IMG/VR virus record: IMGVR_UViG_3300050821_007602
Span: 1-49,599 of that record
DNA length: 49,599 nt
From: a virus
Reading direction: 5' to 3' (one strand)
A model generated the notes under the pieces. That model ran no database searches, had not been told where the DNA came from, and was given only the letters and a program-made list of their open reading frames with translations. The position numbers and the translations under genes are program-made. Shown here in pieces: positions 6,697-14,803 of this stretch; the stretch's first letter is position 1; the number at the start of each line of letters is the position of its first letter.

Positions 6697-7478
6697 TTTA
6701 GATGCCTAACAAACGCTTGTGCGTAGTTTCCCACGGTACTGCCCTCAAGTCCTGGCGCGGTGTTGACTTCCAGACAGTAACACTCGTTCCGTTTTTCATT
6801 CCAAATGATGTCAACTGCACCAAAGTCGAGGTTGAGTTGAGCCACCACTCGTTGAGCCATTTGTCGCATCCCTTCAGGCTCGGTGATGTCTTCACGACAA
6901 TAGACCCATCCGGTTTGATGATTACGTACCTGAAAGTCCGCCTTAAAATCTTCTGGCAGATCCTTTCGTTTTCGCTTTTCCTGAACATCGATTACTTCTC
7001 CAAAGGCGACGTGGATCCGGAACTCTTTTTGCTTCTTGATGTACTGCACATACAACGGTGCCCGGACCAGTTTATCTTCGGTATCAGCAAGCACAATACC
7101 GGCACCAGAATGACCAGAAAGTACGGTCCGACACACCACAGTAATCTTTTCAGCCAACCAGCTAGTTGCAACAGCTCGGTCGGTAGTATAAACGGGTATA
7201 CGAATTCCATCCACATCCTTCAAGGCGTTAAAAGTACTCAGCTTATTACTGGCCACAGCTACAGCATCGAAATTGTTGATAGTCCGCTGCGGATGTCCAT
7301 TCGCCACTGTATGCCAATGGCTGTTACCCCAGTTAATCACAATAGTCCACGGATGATGAGTGAATGTGGGATTCGGTCGATCAATGAACAGTCTTCGGAT
7401 TCTGTAGCCGCAGAGTTCGCTCATTGATAGAGCCAGATTCCTTGCTGACTGAGAGCCGATCTTGTACGGCAGCAGCAC
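6693..7478 (-). CDS. ATP-grasp ligase of the phage amidoligase island
   Basis: A 261-residue ATP-grasp enzyme, which would couple a carboxylate, via acyl-phosphate, to an amine or thiol. Visible motifs: the N-terminal LLPYKIGSQSARNLALSM and TIVINWGNSHW; ATP-binding strands in YIKKQKEFRIHVAFGEVIDVQEKRKR; and the metal-binding core NLDFGAVDIIWNE...CYCLEVNTAPGLEGST, where D, E and N chelate magnesium as in RimK and D-Ala-D-Ala ligase. A GTG at 7478 after AAGGCGG gives the conserved N-terminus and makes the gene overlap the amidotransferase by 98 bases in another frame. Starting at the internal ATG (7424) would remove conserved residues. Confidence 0.82.
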   Translation of the reverse strand: MLLPYKIGSQSARNLALSMSELCGYRIRRLFIDRPNPTFTHHPWTIVINWGNSHWHTVANGHPQRTINNFDAVAVASNKLSTFNALKDVDGIRIPVYTTDRAVATSWLAEKITVVCRTVLSGHSGAGIVLADTEDKLVRAPLYVQYIKKQKEFRIHVAFGEVIDVQEKRKRKDLPEDFKADFQVRNHQTGWVYCREDITEPEGMRQMAQRVVAQLNLDFGAVDIIWNEKRNECYCLEVNTAPGLEGSTVGNYAQAFVRHLK

Positions 7479-8988
7479 TAGAGGCCGCCTTGGTGCGGGC
7501 TGCTTCAATTGCTTTCTTGGTGTTGGTGTACGATGCAAGGTACTTGCCACGGTAGTCCTCCCGTTCAATCTTCTTGGCGATACAGTCAGGGCACAACATT
7601 GTCAGTACATTAACTGGCTTTTCTTTCTTCGGCATGATGACATGCTTCTCAACGAGAGTTGTAAATACTTTCTCCCAAGCCTCTACCTTACGTTGACATT
7701 CCATACAGCATCCATGATTCATGGCATAGTCCCACAACATAACCGGGACTTCCTTGGAATGTACCTGTGTAAATGTAGCCTTCTTGGTATCCTTTACGTG
7801 GATGGTCCATCCTCCATTAACTGTATGGGTATGATGTTGTACCGTACCAATACACATTGTTTCAAACCACTGAGGCAATTCATTCCCAGATACATCATGA
7901 GGAAGAAAGCCCTTGACATCCAGACGTTCTTTTCCGGGGGTCATAACCAACCCATTGAAAGAGAATCGTCCATTGGCTGTCTTCGATGCTGCATGAATCT
8001 TGATCAGCATTGTCTCATTACGAGGGAATGCCTCATTGTACGCATGGATGGATGCAGTCCGTGCTTCAGCCTGATCCTCATCACTAGAAGGCGAGGTGTC
8101 TTTTGCGAGCGTTAGCGCGCAGGGCTTCGAAGGCGTCGGGGTCGAGTGGGCTTGTTTTGCGGGAGCCATCTCCGTCCCTTTCGGAAAAAGCTCACAGTCC
8201 TTCCGTGCTTGTGCCCTCATACCCGTACTATATCGTTGCCAAGCCAGTAGCTCGGCATCATCGTCGAACTCCCCCGATAGGGTCACATCCTCCTTATTAA
8301 AGGAGCCATCCGCGTTGAATACAAAGATCTCACCCGGTTCAATCGGGATTGACCGCTTGATCTCAATGTGAGCGCGCTGTGCCGGGAACGCAGCAATCCA
8401 CGCCTCAGAAGTGAGGAACATGAAGTTATCACTCTCCAGAATACAGAGAGGACGTTCATCATTCCGGGTAGCGTACAACTTCTCAGTATTGGTATCATAC
8501 CAGATCAGTGCAAATGCCCCATTGATCTTGGAGATTACTCTCTTGTAATCACCGTGATCTTCCAATTCACTTTCTTCTGCCAACGCGTGGGCAATAGCGT
8601 GGCTATCCACTTTGGTGCTCACGTCGGTCAGGTTCTTCTGATCCTTCAATGTACCGTTGTGAACCAGAATAATATTCTTTTCCACAAAGGGATGGGCGTT
8701 GTCTGTGTTGACTTCACCACGGGTCGCCGCACGGTTGTGCCCAACAATAAACTTACCCCGATTGGTAACACTAGACTTGAATTCTCCCCACTCCGTCGAT
8801 CGGAATAGATTGTAGGGATGTGAGCCATGCTTGATAGCTCGAACATCACCGTTACGGAAACGGGTAAATACTCCCGTCGAATCCTTCCCCCGGATGGAAT
8901 CAATCAGCAACATGGTTTCGAATACCTCCACGTCACCATAGTTGAATCCTTGGGGCTTACGAGCGATCATTCCCAAAAGTCCGCACAT
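7381..8988 (-). CDS. class II glutamine amidotransferase (Ntn-type) with C-terminal Cys-rich domain
   Basis: A 535-residue protein that starts MCGLLGMIA, the Cys2 nucleophile of Ntn amidotransferases exposed after Met removal. Further motifs are IRGKDSTGVF, VGHNRAATRGEV and ILVHNGTL (oxyanion and glutamine binding), then TRNDERPLCI, covering residues 1-235 as in GlmS and asparagine synthetase. A Ser/Thr/Pro-rich linker (about 290-310) leads to a second domain with HHTHTVNGGW and cysteine pairs CCMEC and LCPDC, likely zinc-binding. No synthase domain of a known pathway is attached, so it probably delivers ammonia, or a glutamyl group, to the neighbouring ligases. It is preceded by the amidoligase gene at a spacing of three bases. 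Confidence 0.88.
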   Translation of the reverse strand: MCGLLGMIARKPQGFNYGDVEVFETMLLIDSIRGKDSTGVFTRFRNGDVRAIKHGSHPYNLFRSTEWGEFKSSVTNRGKFIVGHNRAATRGEVNTDNAHPFVEKNIILVHNGTLKDQKNLTDVSTKVDSHAIAHALAEESELEDHGDYKRVISKINGAFALIWYDTNTEKLYATRNDERPLCILESDNFMFLTSEAWIAAFPAQRAHIEIKRSIPIEPGEIFVFNADGSFNKEDVTLSGEFDDDAELLAWQRYSTGMRAQARKDCELFPKGTEMAPAKQAHSTPTPSKPCALTLAKDTSPSSDEDQAEARTASIHAYNEAFPRNETMLIKIHAASKTANGRFSFNGLVMTPGKERLDVKGFLPHDVSGNELPQWFETMCIGTVQHHTHTVNGGWTIHVKDTKKATFTQVHSKEVPVMLWDYAMNHGCCMECQRKVEAWEKVFTTLVEKHVIMPKKEKPVNVLTMLCPDCIAKKIEREDYRGKYLASYTNTKKAIEAARTKAASSAAAVQDRLSVSKESGSINERTLRLQNPKTVH

Positions 8989-8991
8989 CAG

Positions 8992-9888
8992 TTATGCTCC
9001 GATAGTTTTAAAGTAAGGCGACTCTTTCGAGACACTTTTGATCAAGGTTATTAACTTGTTACGGTCGATAAACGACCTCTTGACTACACCACTCGAACGA
9101 CGGATATCTTCAAATGATTCAAACTTCAAACGGATATCATCGTTCCCAAAGATATCGTGTAGCAATTCCCTCCAATTCGTAAAGGCATTACACTCGATAG
9201 CCAACCGACGGATAGAGGGAGTCCCCACCTTCAATACATAGTCGATCAACTTGTTGATAATCCGAATCCAGATCACCACCTTATTGTGATTGAAGGTTCC
9301 ATGCATGTGACGGAATTCAATAGTGCCGAATTCCCCCAGCGGAATGATATTCAATCCCGCATACTTGGACCAAGTTTCTACAACGGCACCCAGATTCTCC
9401 CGACCCATACCAGTAGTCAGCATGGTATCCATCAAAGGTACACAGTAGATATTCTTGATCCGTCCACGACCCGTATACTTATAGAACAACGGTTCAAGGA
9501 TGGTATACAACATCAAGATGTCAGTTACCTGTGTGCCCGTCATCCCCTGACAATTCACATGTACGTGGATGGACGTACGTGGAGAGAAACAACAAGATTC
9601 AGCCAGACTATTCCCCAGCAAATCCTGCAATGCATTGGGGGCGTGCTTGGCCTCGATAGGATGGGTTATCCATTCCACACCAGCGTTGCGCAAACTACCA
9701 TCTGCCTTGTTCATCCACACCTGTTGTGGATTGTGCTTATATCCGGCATTCTCCACTTCCACTTCAATACCGATGGCCCGATCACAGTCGATAACCTCTG
9801 GACCAGGCTGCATCGTGGCATAGAAGGGACCAGCATCCAGTATCGTCGGAGGACGTACCCCGAAGATATCTCCTACAGTTTTAGCCAT
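8992..9888 (-). CDS. amidoligase (COOH-NH2 ligase family, PF12224-like)
   Basis: A 298-residue member of the glutamine-synthetase-like amidoligase family. Motifs: AIGIEVEVENAG (metal-binding Glu residues on the first strand), KADGSLRNAGVEWITHPI (the DGSL...E..T signature), RTSIHVHVNCQ (the HVHV metal or phosphate site) and GTIEFRHMHGT (ExRxxxG). These enzymes activate a carboxyl group with ATP and condense it with an amine. Family-level prediction comes from published comparative genomics of amidoligases; no substrate is known. It overlaps the upstream 208-residue gene by eight bases. Confidence 0.87.
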   Translation of the reverse strand: MAKTVGDIFGVRPPTILDAGPFYATMQPGPEVIDCDRAIGIEVEVENAGYKHNPQQVWMNKADGSLRNAGVEWITHPIEAKHAPNALQDLLGNSLAESCCFSPRTSIHVHVNCQGMTGTQVTDILMLYTILEPLFYKYTGRGRIKNIYCVPLMDTMLTTGMGRENLGAVVETWSKYAGLNIIPLGEFGTIEFRHMHGTFNHNKVVIWIRIINKLIDYVLKVGTPSIRRLAIECNAFTNWRELLHDIFGNDDIRLKFESFEDIRRSSGVVKRSFIDRNKLITLIKSVSKESPYFKTIGA

Positions 9889-10507
9889 GAATATCCTCCA
9901 GCAAGAATTGTACAGTCGGACGATAATCTTCTTCCATCAACACCGTGAGTTTCCCCTTCGAGTCCACTCGTGCAATCGGATGAACCCAATGCCATAGTAC
10001 ATAATCCGGATTCTCAAACAACGTTTGAGTCAAGGTGAAGTTATCCCGTAGTGCAACACCACGAAATCCCCCTCCCTTCAACATCTTCAATGCATCCTTG
10101 ACAGAATATGTTTCGTGCTCAAAGGCATCACGGATTTCTGCGTGATTCCACCGGGACCGATTACCCACCACATTTCGGGTAACATTAAACAGAACACTGT
10201 TGTCCGGACAAATTCCCCTCCGATATTGTCGTTGAGGACGGCGATAGAACACCATCGCGTCATTACCGTGCTGGAATACCCCGACCGGAGGATACTTGAA
10301 TCGGAGTTGATGCCCGTCCGATCCAAAATTAATCTGGAATTTACCCAGAGTATCACTGGATAGATGCATGGTGGCAATCTTCGATCCACCGGTCTCTTCT
10401 ACCAGATCTACCTTGACCAGTTCTTCCTCTCGATCTGCGATATCCAGCCAGACAAACGTACCTTGCCAACGACGGCCAAAGTCCTGGATCACTTCCGAGT
10501 TAGTCAC
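9881..10507 (-). CDS. hypothetical protein (208 aa) within the amidoligase island
   Basis: A 208-residue protein I cannot assign. Features: beta-rich N-terminal half (GTFVWLDIADREEELVKVDLVEE), a basic FYRRPQRQYRRG stretch, then YSVKDALKMLKGGGFRGVALRDNFTLTQ and an aromatic DYVLWHWVHPIARV segment. The GTG start overlaps the upstream ligase stop (GTGA). Because it is sandwiched between the two amidoligases with coupled translation, it is a candidate substrate-binding or accessory component. Confidence 0.7.
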   Translation of the reverse strand: MTNSEVIQDFGRRWQGTFVWLDIADREEELVKVDLVEETGGSKIATMHLSSDTLGKFQINFGSDGHQLRFKYPPVGVFQHGNDAMVFYRRPQRQYRRGICPDNSVLFNVTRNVVGNRSRWNHAEIRDAFEHETYSVKDALKMLKGGGFRGVALRDNFTLTQTLFENPDYVLWHWVHPIARVDSKGKLTVLMEEDYRPTVQFLLEDIHG

Positions 10508-11283
10508 AGTCCAATCTCCTGCTTCAGTTGAGCGAGCAACTTCAGATCGCTGTTGTTGATACAGGCTTGGATCATCTCACCTTGTTCATCCGTGAATGTC
10601 CGACCAGATGCTACGAATTCCAGAGCTTTTTCGGTCTGATCCCAGACCCACTGAATCCGTTCATCCGATTCTATCCACCGATTGGACGCGGTACGATACT
10701 CCACCCCGTAACTCTTCTTACGGAATGCTCCGGCCTTACCATACAACTCACGACGACCAGCATCGTTGTCAAACTCCAGCATCAGACAGCCAACAAAGGC
10801 GTCCATTGCCTTGACAACAGCCAGCATGTCCATCTCATCATGGTCAAACTGAATGTGGATATGGCCACCACAGGAACGGAGATTCTTGTTCGCTGCTTGG
10901 GGAGGGGGGTTTTGATTACCGTTATTCCACGCATTGTAATCCGGCTCACAGCCGAAAGTCTTAGCAGCACGAGTCTGCAACTGATCATCATCGAACACGG
11001 CACTGGGCTTGATCACCATTTCCAAACCCAACTCAGCAGCCCGAGCCTTAATCCAATCCTTGTTCAGATTGATGTTCTTGATGAAATCCGCCGCACTTCT
11101 GCAAGGAGGGGTGTTGAACTCAATCGTAACGTTGTCTTCCTGCACAGCGTTACCTTCATCGTCAATAGGACGAGGTTGTTCTTTCGAACCCCCTACCAGA
11201 CCAACACTGCTGATGAACTTGTTGTTCTTCGGATCGAAGAGAAACGTTTCAGGATCACAGCCAAGGCGTCGAATTTGTTGCAT
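10504..11283 (-). CDS. phiEco32-type COOH-NH2 ligase (amidoligase type 2, PF14395-like)
   Basis: A 259-residue second amidoligase of a different subfamily. It opens with RRLGCDPETFLFD (the D-x-E metal site), then FISSVGLVGGSKEQP, and NVTIEFNTPPC; the central SCGGHIHIQFD gives the H-x-H site, and YGVEYRTASNRW gives the ExRxxSN motif. This is the family first named from phage phiEco32. Two different amidoligases in one operon imply two successive amide bonds or two substrates. It starts at ATG seven bases after the C26 gene stop, with GAGG as ribosome site. Confidence 0.87.
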   Translation of the reverse strand: MQQIRRLGCDPETFLFDPKNNKFISSVGLVGGSKEQPRPIDDEGNAVQEDNVTIEFNTPPCRSAADFIKNINLNKDWIKARAAELGLEMVIKPSAVFDDDQLQTRAAKTFGCEPDYNAWNNGNQNPPPQAANKNLRSCGGHIHIQFDHDEMDMLAVVKAMDAFVGCLMLEFDNDAGRRELYGKAGAFRKKSYGVEYRTASNRWIESDERIQWVWDQTEKALEFVASGRTFTDEQGEMIQACINNSDLKLLAQLKQEIGL

Positions 11284-11290
11284 GTTAACC

Positions 11291-12034
11291 TCACTTATTC
11301 AGGATATATTGATCAACTTTACGCAGACAATACTGTACAAACGGACTTTCTTCCGGATTACCCACAAACTCCGGGTGACCTTGGATCGCGAGACCCTTGA
11401 TATCCGGGAACCACACAATTTCCGGTTCAGGGGTATCCGTCTTGTGCATCTCCATATCTTCAGCATCGCCCTCCGTGACATATGTGTTACTCCGCTTCGG
11501 CCACGCTTGTGCCAACAATACGTGAGACACATCAAACGGATACATCATCTGGTGGTGTACCGACGTGGTATTGATCAGGATATCTTCATCCAGACACTTC
11601 ATCCCGTGTGTACCACTGTGACTGTTCACATGCTGGATAAGACGACCACCAGCCAAAGCACAGAGCAACTGAGCCCCTCGACACACACCAATAAGAGGAA
11701 TATTCCGCTCCATAGCAGCAAAACATGCTTCAGCTTCCACCTGATCCCGTCGTGATAGGCTTGTACGAGCACCAGTATACTTACTGGGAAGCTCACCATA
11801 GAGAGAAGGAGAAATATCCTCGCCACCCCAAATAACGAGGGCATCAATGTCGGCTCCTTTTGCAATCTCCGTGGGAGTTACCAGTCGCCCCTTCTGGTAA
11901 CGTTGATCAAAGGGATCAAGAGTACCGGTACCCATTCCCACATGACCGAGAGTCAACACCTTTGGTTCTTGTCCCAACGTTAGTACTTCGCTTTCAACTG
12001 CCTTAACGATATCTGTCAATTTACTTACTCCCAT
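11291..12034 (-). CDS. class I glutamine amidotransferase / gamma-glutamyl hydrolase (peptidase C26-like)
   Basis: A 247-residue triad amidotransferase-fold protein. The nucleophile elbow is IPLIGVCRGAQLLCALAGG (Cys), and the catalytic His is in LAIQGHPEFVG followed by Glu; LVIWGGEDISPSLYG is the N-terminal G-G-x-D-x-x-P motif of gamma-glutamyl-gamma-aminobutyrate hydrolases such as PuuD. It should hydrolyse a gamma-glutamyl amide, in step with or opposed to the amidoligases, as PuuD opposes PuuA in putrescine metabolism. Its ATG lies inside the end of the upstream gene (14-base overlap). Confidence 0.87.
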   Translation of the reverse strand: MGVSKLTDIVKAVESEVLTLGQEPKVLTLGHVGMGTGTLDPFDQRYQKGRLVTPTEIAKGADIDALVIWGGEDISPSLYGELPSKYTGARTSLSRRDQVEAEACFAAMERNIPLIGVCRGAQLLCALAGGRLIQHVNSHSGTHGMKCLDEDILINTTSVHHQMMYPFDVSHVLLAQAWPKRSNTYVTEGDAEDMEMHKTDTPEPEIVWFPDIKGLAIQGHPEFVGNPEESPFVQYCLRKVDQYILNK

Positions 12035-12377
12035 TTGTCAGAACATAACATTCGAGGGTATTACCACTTCCCGGATTCTTCCACTTGTGGACAAACAAAC
12101 AGTCCGGTTGTTCACGCACCAGAGTGCGCAATTCCTTATTATCAAATATCCGATTACCACTACGTTTAACAAAGTTAAACACAATAGGTCGTTTTCCACA
12201 GCCCACGCGAGCGTTTTGTAACTCAGCAATCCATGCTTCTTTTAGCGTGGGAAATCCGGCTTTTCGCCACGAGAAAGTCCCCAAAAGCGGATATGAATCA
12301 AAACTTCCTGCCGTCATCATTCCACAGCAATATGGAATATCATCTACAGACATATCTGCTACAAATTTCTTGCTCAT
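12021..12377 (-). CDS. hypothetical protein (118 aa), paralogue of the adjacent upstream gene
   Basis: Shares a pattern with the gene at 12379-12687: PYCCGMMTAGSF, then RPIVFNFVKRSG, then a helix ending CLFVHKWKNPGSGNTLECYVL. The adjacent protein has PFCCGFNEAGYF, RPLIFNFVGSSP and VLYLGHWTNPGTYNRIDSYII in the same order. The conserved Cys-Cys-Gly, the N-F motif and the W-x-NPG end suggest a small alpha/beta enzyme or binding domain. Function unknown. It leads directly into the C26 gene of the amidoligase island. Confidence 0.7.
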   Translation of the reverse strand: MSKKFVADMSVDDIPYCCGMMTAGSFDSYPLLGTFSWRKAGFPTLKEAWIAELQNARVGCGKRPIVFNFVKRSGNRIFDNKELRTLVREQPDCLFVHKWKNPGSGNTLECYVLTNGSK

Positions 12378-12378
12378 T

Positions 12379-12687
12379 TCAATCCTCAGCAGTTGTCATA
12401 TTGTTCTTGATGATATAAGAATCAATCCGATTGTACGTACCCGGATTGGTCCAGTGCCCCAGATACAATACATCTGGGTGGTTCTTCACCGCCGCAACGA
12501 TTTCCTCCGGACTAGACCCCACAAAATTGAAGATCAGTGGACGACCATTGGCCTCGTGGATCAACTCTTCAACCAGTTCAACCGCCGAATCGGAATTGAA
12601 TTCGGTATCGTCATCGCCCGTGAAATACCCCGCTTCATTGAAACCACAGCAAAATGGTAACCGGGCGGTATCTGCTTGGAAACTCAC
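12379..12687 (-). CDS. hypothetical protein (102 aa), tandem paralogue
   Basis: The GTG start at 12687 overlaps the upstream stop (GTGA) and gives MSFQADTARLPFCCGF. A longer frame to 12804 would run through the upstream gene and gives a low-complexity Arg-rich N-terminus, so it is rejected. The protein aligns by eye with its downstream neighbour along the full length (CCG, FNFV, HWTNPG blocks). A tandem duplication followed by divergence is the simplest explanation. Confidence 0.7.
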   Translation of the reverse strand: MSFQADTARLPFCCGFNEAGYFTGDDDTEFNSDSAVELVEELIHEANGRPLIFNFVGSSPEEIVAAVKNHPDVLYLGHWTNPGTYNRIDSYIIKNNMTTAED

Positions 12688-13139
12688 AGTTCCACCTCCG
12701 GTTCCGTCGTTGTTTTGGCGACTGGCTTGAGAACCAATTCGCCTGCGTCGTTGTACTGCTTGGTGATAATGGTGGGCTGCGCGGTCTCGAAGATATCTCC
12801 ACACTTGAACACCCCATAGAGACGGGTAGGCTTCAACGCAGCTTGCTCTTCTGCATACGTCTTGGCTTTACCCTCCGATGTGAATACAACTATGTCATTC
12901 TTGGTCTTGGAATCCGGAAAGAAACCATAACCAGAATCTTCTGCGGGAGAATCTTCCACAATCACTTGAGGACGTCGCTCAGCGCGACGATTGTCCGGCT
13001 GTGCCCGGGCCGGTTGAGCTTCCTGCAACCCAAACCCCGGATCCCGTCCGATCCCATTTACGAGTACTAACTTGTTAGGATCAGCAGCTACGTCCAGTGG
13101 AACGACCAGCCACATACGCCCTACAGTTTTACCAGCCAT
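12684..13139 (-). CDS. hypothetical protein (151 aa) with disordered middle
   Basis: The N-terminus MAGKTVGRMWLVVPLDVAAD is followed by a disordered Arg/Ala/Gln/Pro-rich part (about residues 40-65), then a folded segment containing NDIVVFTSEGKAKTYAEEQAAL and a KCGDIFETAQ strand, and an acidic tail. Not recognised. It is upstream of the paralogue pair and has a four-base overlap with it. Confidence 0.6.
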   Translation of the reverse strand: MAGKTVGRMWLVVPLDVAADPNKLVLVNGIGRDPGFGLQEAQPARAQPDNRRAERRPQVIVEDSPAEDSGYGFFPDSKTKNDIVVFTSEGKAKTYAEEQAALKPTRLYGVFKCGDIFETAQPTIITKQYNDAGELVLKPVAKTTTEPEVEL

Positions 13140-13145
13140 TTTCTA

Positions 13146-13382
13146 TTACTCCAAAATAACATCGATTAGTTCGCGATCCCTCAAGAAACTAACTCCTTCC
13201 TCTTCCAGCACAGTCTGCGACAGAAAGACAAAAGGTTTCTTGAGCTCTCCCAAGAACTGCTCTACTGCACCCAGAATCTCATATGGTTCATGATTAACCG
13301 TGAGAACCGTTACGTATTTATTCCCACTGATAAACGTGAATTGCATCCATCGATCCCGGTAATAATTCCGGAAATCAATCAC
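13146..13382 (-). CDS. hypothetical protein (78 aa)
   Basis: A 78-residue protein beginning MIDFRNYYRDRWMQFTFISG. Its start overlaps the upstream gene stop by four bases (ATGA). Beta-rich N-terminal half, helical C-terminal half. No family recognised. Confidence 0.6.
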   Translation of the reverse strand: MIDFRNYYRDRWMQFTFISGNKYVTVLTVNHEPYEILGAVEQFLGELKKPFVFLSQTVLEEEGVSFLRDRELIDVILE

Positions 13383-13924
13383 ATTTGTTCCTCAATAATG
13401 GAATCCAGCAAGTCGTCCGACAGACATGCATGAATCACAAACAGATCCTCCGCCCATGCAGCTTCACGATTTGGTCCTTGCGGATCAAGCCATAAAATCG
13501 AAAAGGGAGTCCAGACGGTATCATTAGCCATCAAATACCGGTTTACATCCAGAATAACTCCCCACTGGATATGGGTCCTATACCTCCATCCACTGCACCA
13601 CTTGCGTGCCACGACTGTTCCCTTTCCATACCCGTGAATTTCTGCCTGTTTGAGATATTCATTCATCTCATTGGCAGTGGGTCGTTGGGGTGCGTGATAC
13701 TTGATTGAGTGGACTTTGTCCTTAAAAATAAAATCGTATTTATCCCGGGTGCTGGCCAATCGACAGGGACTTTCCAGACTTTTGGTATCCACTGTCATCG
13801 CCTGCTTTCCGGCACGAATGACTGAGATATCCACAACACTGGGTTTCTCAAAATACAACTTACCCGGAATACCTAAGTCATCTTGCATCTCTTCTGGCAC
13901 AGGGCCTTTATATCGGCGGCCCAT
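13379..13924 (-). CDS. hypothetical protein (181 aa)
   Basis: A 181-residue protein starting MGRRYKGPVPEEMQDDLGI. It contains CSGWRYRTHIQWGVILDVNRY and an acidic helical C-terminus (ACLSDDLLDSIIEEQ). No catalytic motif stands out. It starts one base after the preceding gene and ends with ATGA coupling. Confidence 0.6.
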   Translation of the reverse strand: MGRRYKGPVPEEMQDDLGIPGKLYFEKPSVVDISVIRAGKQAMTVDTKSLESPCRLASTRDKYDFIFKDKVHSIKYHAPQRPTANEMNEYLKQAEIHGYGKGTVVARKWCSGWRYRTHIQWGVILDVNRYLMANDTVWTPFSILWLDPQGPNREAAWAEDLFVIHACLSDDLLDSIIEEQM

Positions 13925-14134
13925 TTAAGCCACTCCGGAGACTTTCTTATTGATTTTGGAAATCACCTCTTTCTTCACAATCTTGACTTCAACTTCAACT
14001 TCTTCTGCTTCTAAGAAGCGACAGTCCTCGGGATCTTCTGGAGCATATCCCATCATGACAAGATCGTCATATGCTTCTTTTAATGACGTTCCTTGTCCGA
14101 CATATCCATCCGAAATACACAGGAATAAAACCAT
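13925..14134 (-). CDS. hypothetical acidic protein (69 aa)
   Basis: The start MVLFLCISDGYVGQGTSLKE at 14134 overlaps the upstream TAA by one base (TAATG). The protein has the look of a small beta-alpha-beta fold (SLKEAYDDLVMMGYAPEDPEDCRF) followed by an acidic/basic repeat VEVEVKIVKKEV. A longer frame to 14257 would overlap another gene without gaining a better ribosome site. Confidence 0.55.
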   Translation of the reverse strand: MVLFLCISDGYVGQGTSLKEAYDDLVMMGYAPEDPEDCRFLEAEEVEVEVKIVKKEVISKINKKVSGVA

Positions 14135-14382
14135 TAGTGAAACTCCTTCAGTAGTTGTTGGCGGGTAGATTCGGTGAGATGCAATCCGTTCAATTGGAGA
14201 ATATCCCGGGAACCATCTCGTTGACGAATAATACGGAAACGGCTCGCAACACCCCAACCCTCTCCGTAAAAAATATCATACAGATTGTGGTCCATCCGAA
14301 ATACCTTGGACCCATCCGGACGATTACGTGTGTGTGCCTTATGTTGCCGGACACAACGGCTGGTATATTCAGCCTCGGTCAT
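14134..14382 (-). CDS. hypothetical basic protein (82 aa)
   Basis: An Arg-rich protein from MTEAEYTSRCVRQHKAHTRN to LLKEFH. The start is placed at 14382, where only a 14-base overlap with the upstream gene remains; the longer frame (to 14502) runs inside that gene. Not recognised. Confidence 0.55.
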   Translation of the reverse strand: MTEAEYTSRCVRQHKAHTRNRPDGSKVFRMDHNLYDIFYGEGWGVASRFRIIRQRDGSRDILQLNGLHLTESTRQQLLKEFH

Positions 14383-14803
14383 CGCTCTTGATCTCCCATT
14401 CAATGATGTAAAGATTTTTACGAACCCCAGCAAAGAAGGTTTGTTGATTGAGCCAAATCTCTGCTTCTTGGCGTGAAGTGAAACCTTCACTATCGTCTGC
14501 ATGTTTTTTAATAAACTGAAATCGCTGGGTTTGGTGATTCCAGATGGCGTATCGTTTCTCGGGCGTCACATCCACCACAATCAACGACGAATTACAGAGT
14601 ACATCTGAACCAATCCCCTCATATACCCATAAGGTTCCATCCTTATTATTTATATAATTGGTCGAAACCAATCGAGCAGATCTCGGGGACGCGCCCACAG
14701 CTCCATTCCAAAACGCCTTCAATTTCCCACTCTGAACATTGGGGAGATCAGAAGGAACCAAAATACGATATTTGCGATCACTTTGTTGCTCGGACATAGC
14801 CAT
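14369..14803 (-). CDS. hypothetical protein (144 aa)
   Basis: Starts MAMSEQQSDRKYRILVPSDL, with either of two ATGs (14803 or 14797) after GAGG. It contains STNYINNKDGTLWVYEGIG and SLIVVDVTPEKRYAIWNHQT, suggesting beta-strands, and a C-terminal SRQEAEIWLNQQTFF helix. No function recognised. Overlaps its upstream neighbour by 26 bases. Confidence 0.55.
   Translation of the reverse strand: MAMSEQQSDRKYRILVPSDLPNVQSGKLKAFWNGAVGASPRSARLVSTNYINNKDGTLWVYEGIGSDVLCNSSLIVVDVTPEKRYAIWNHQTQRFQFIKKHADDSEGFTSRQEAEIWLNQQTFFAGVRKNLYIIEWEIKSDDRG

Noticed and set aside
6702-7427. 241-codon plus-strand frame opposite the ATP-grasp gene
   Set aside because: Antisense to an enzyme with clear motifs; no protein-like pattern.
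8368-8808. Plus-strand frames opposite the class II amidotransferase
   Set aside because: Shadows of a strongly coding gene.
10528-11400. 290-codon plus-strand frame opposite the phiEco32-type ligase
   Set aside because: Long but antisense to conserved amidoligase motifs; low-information translation.
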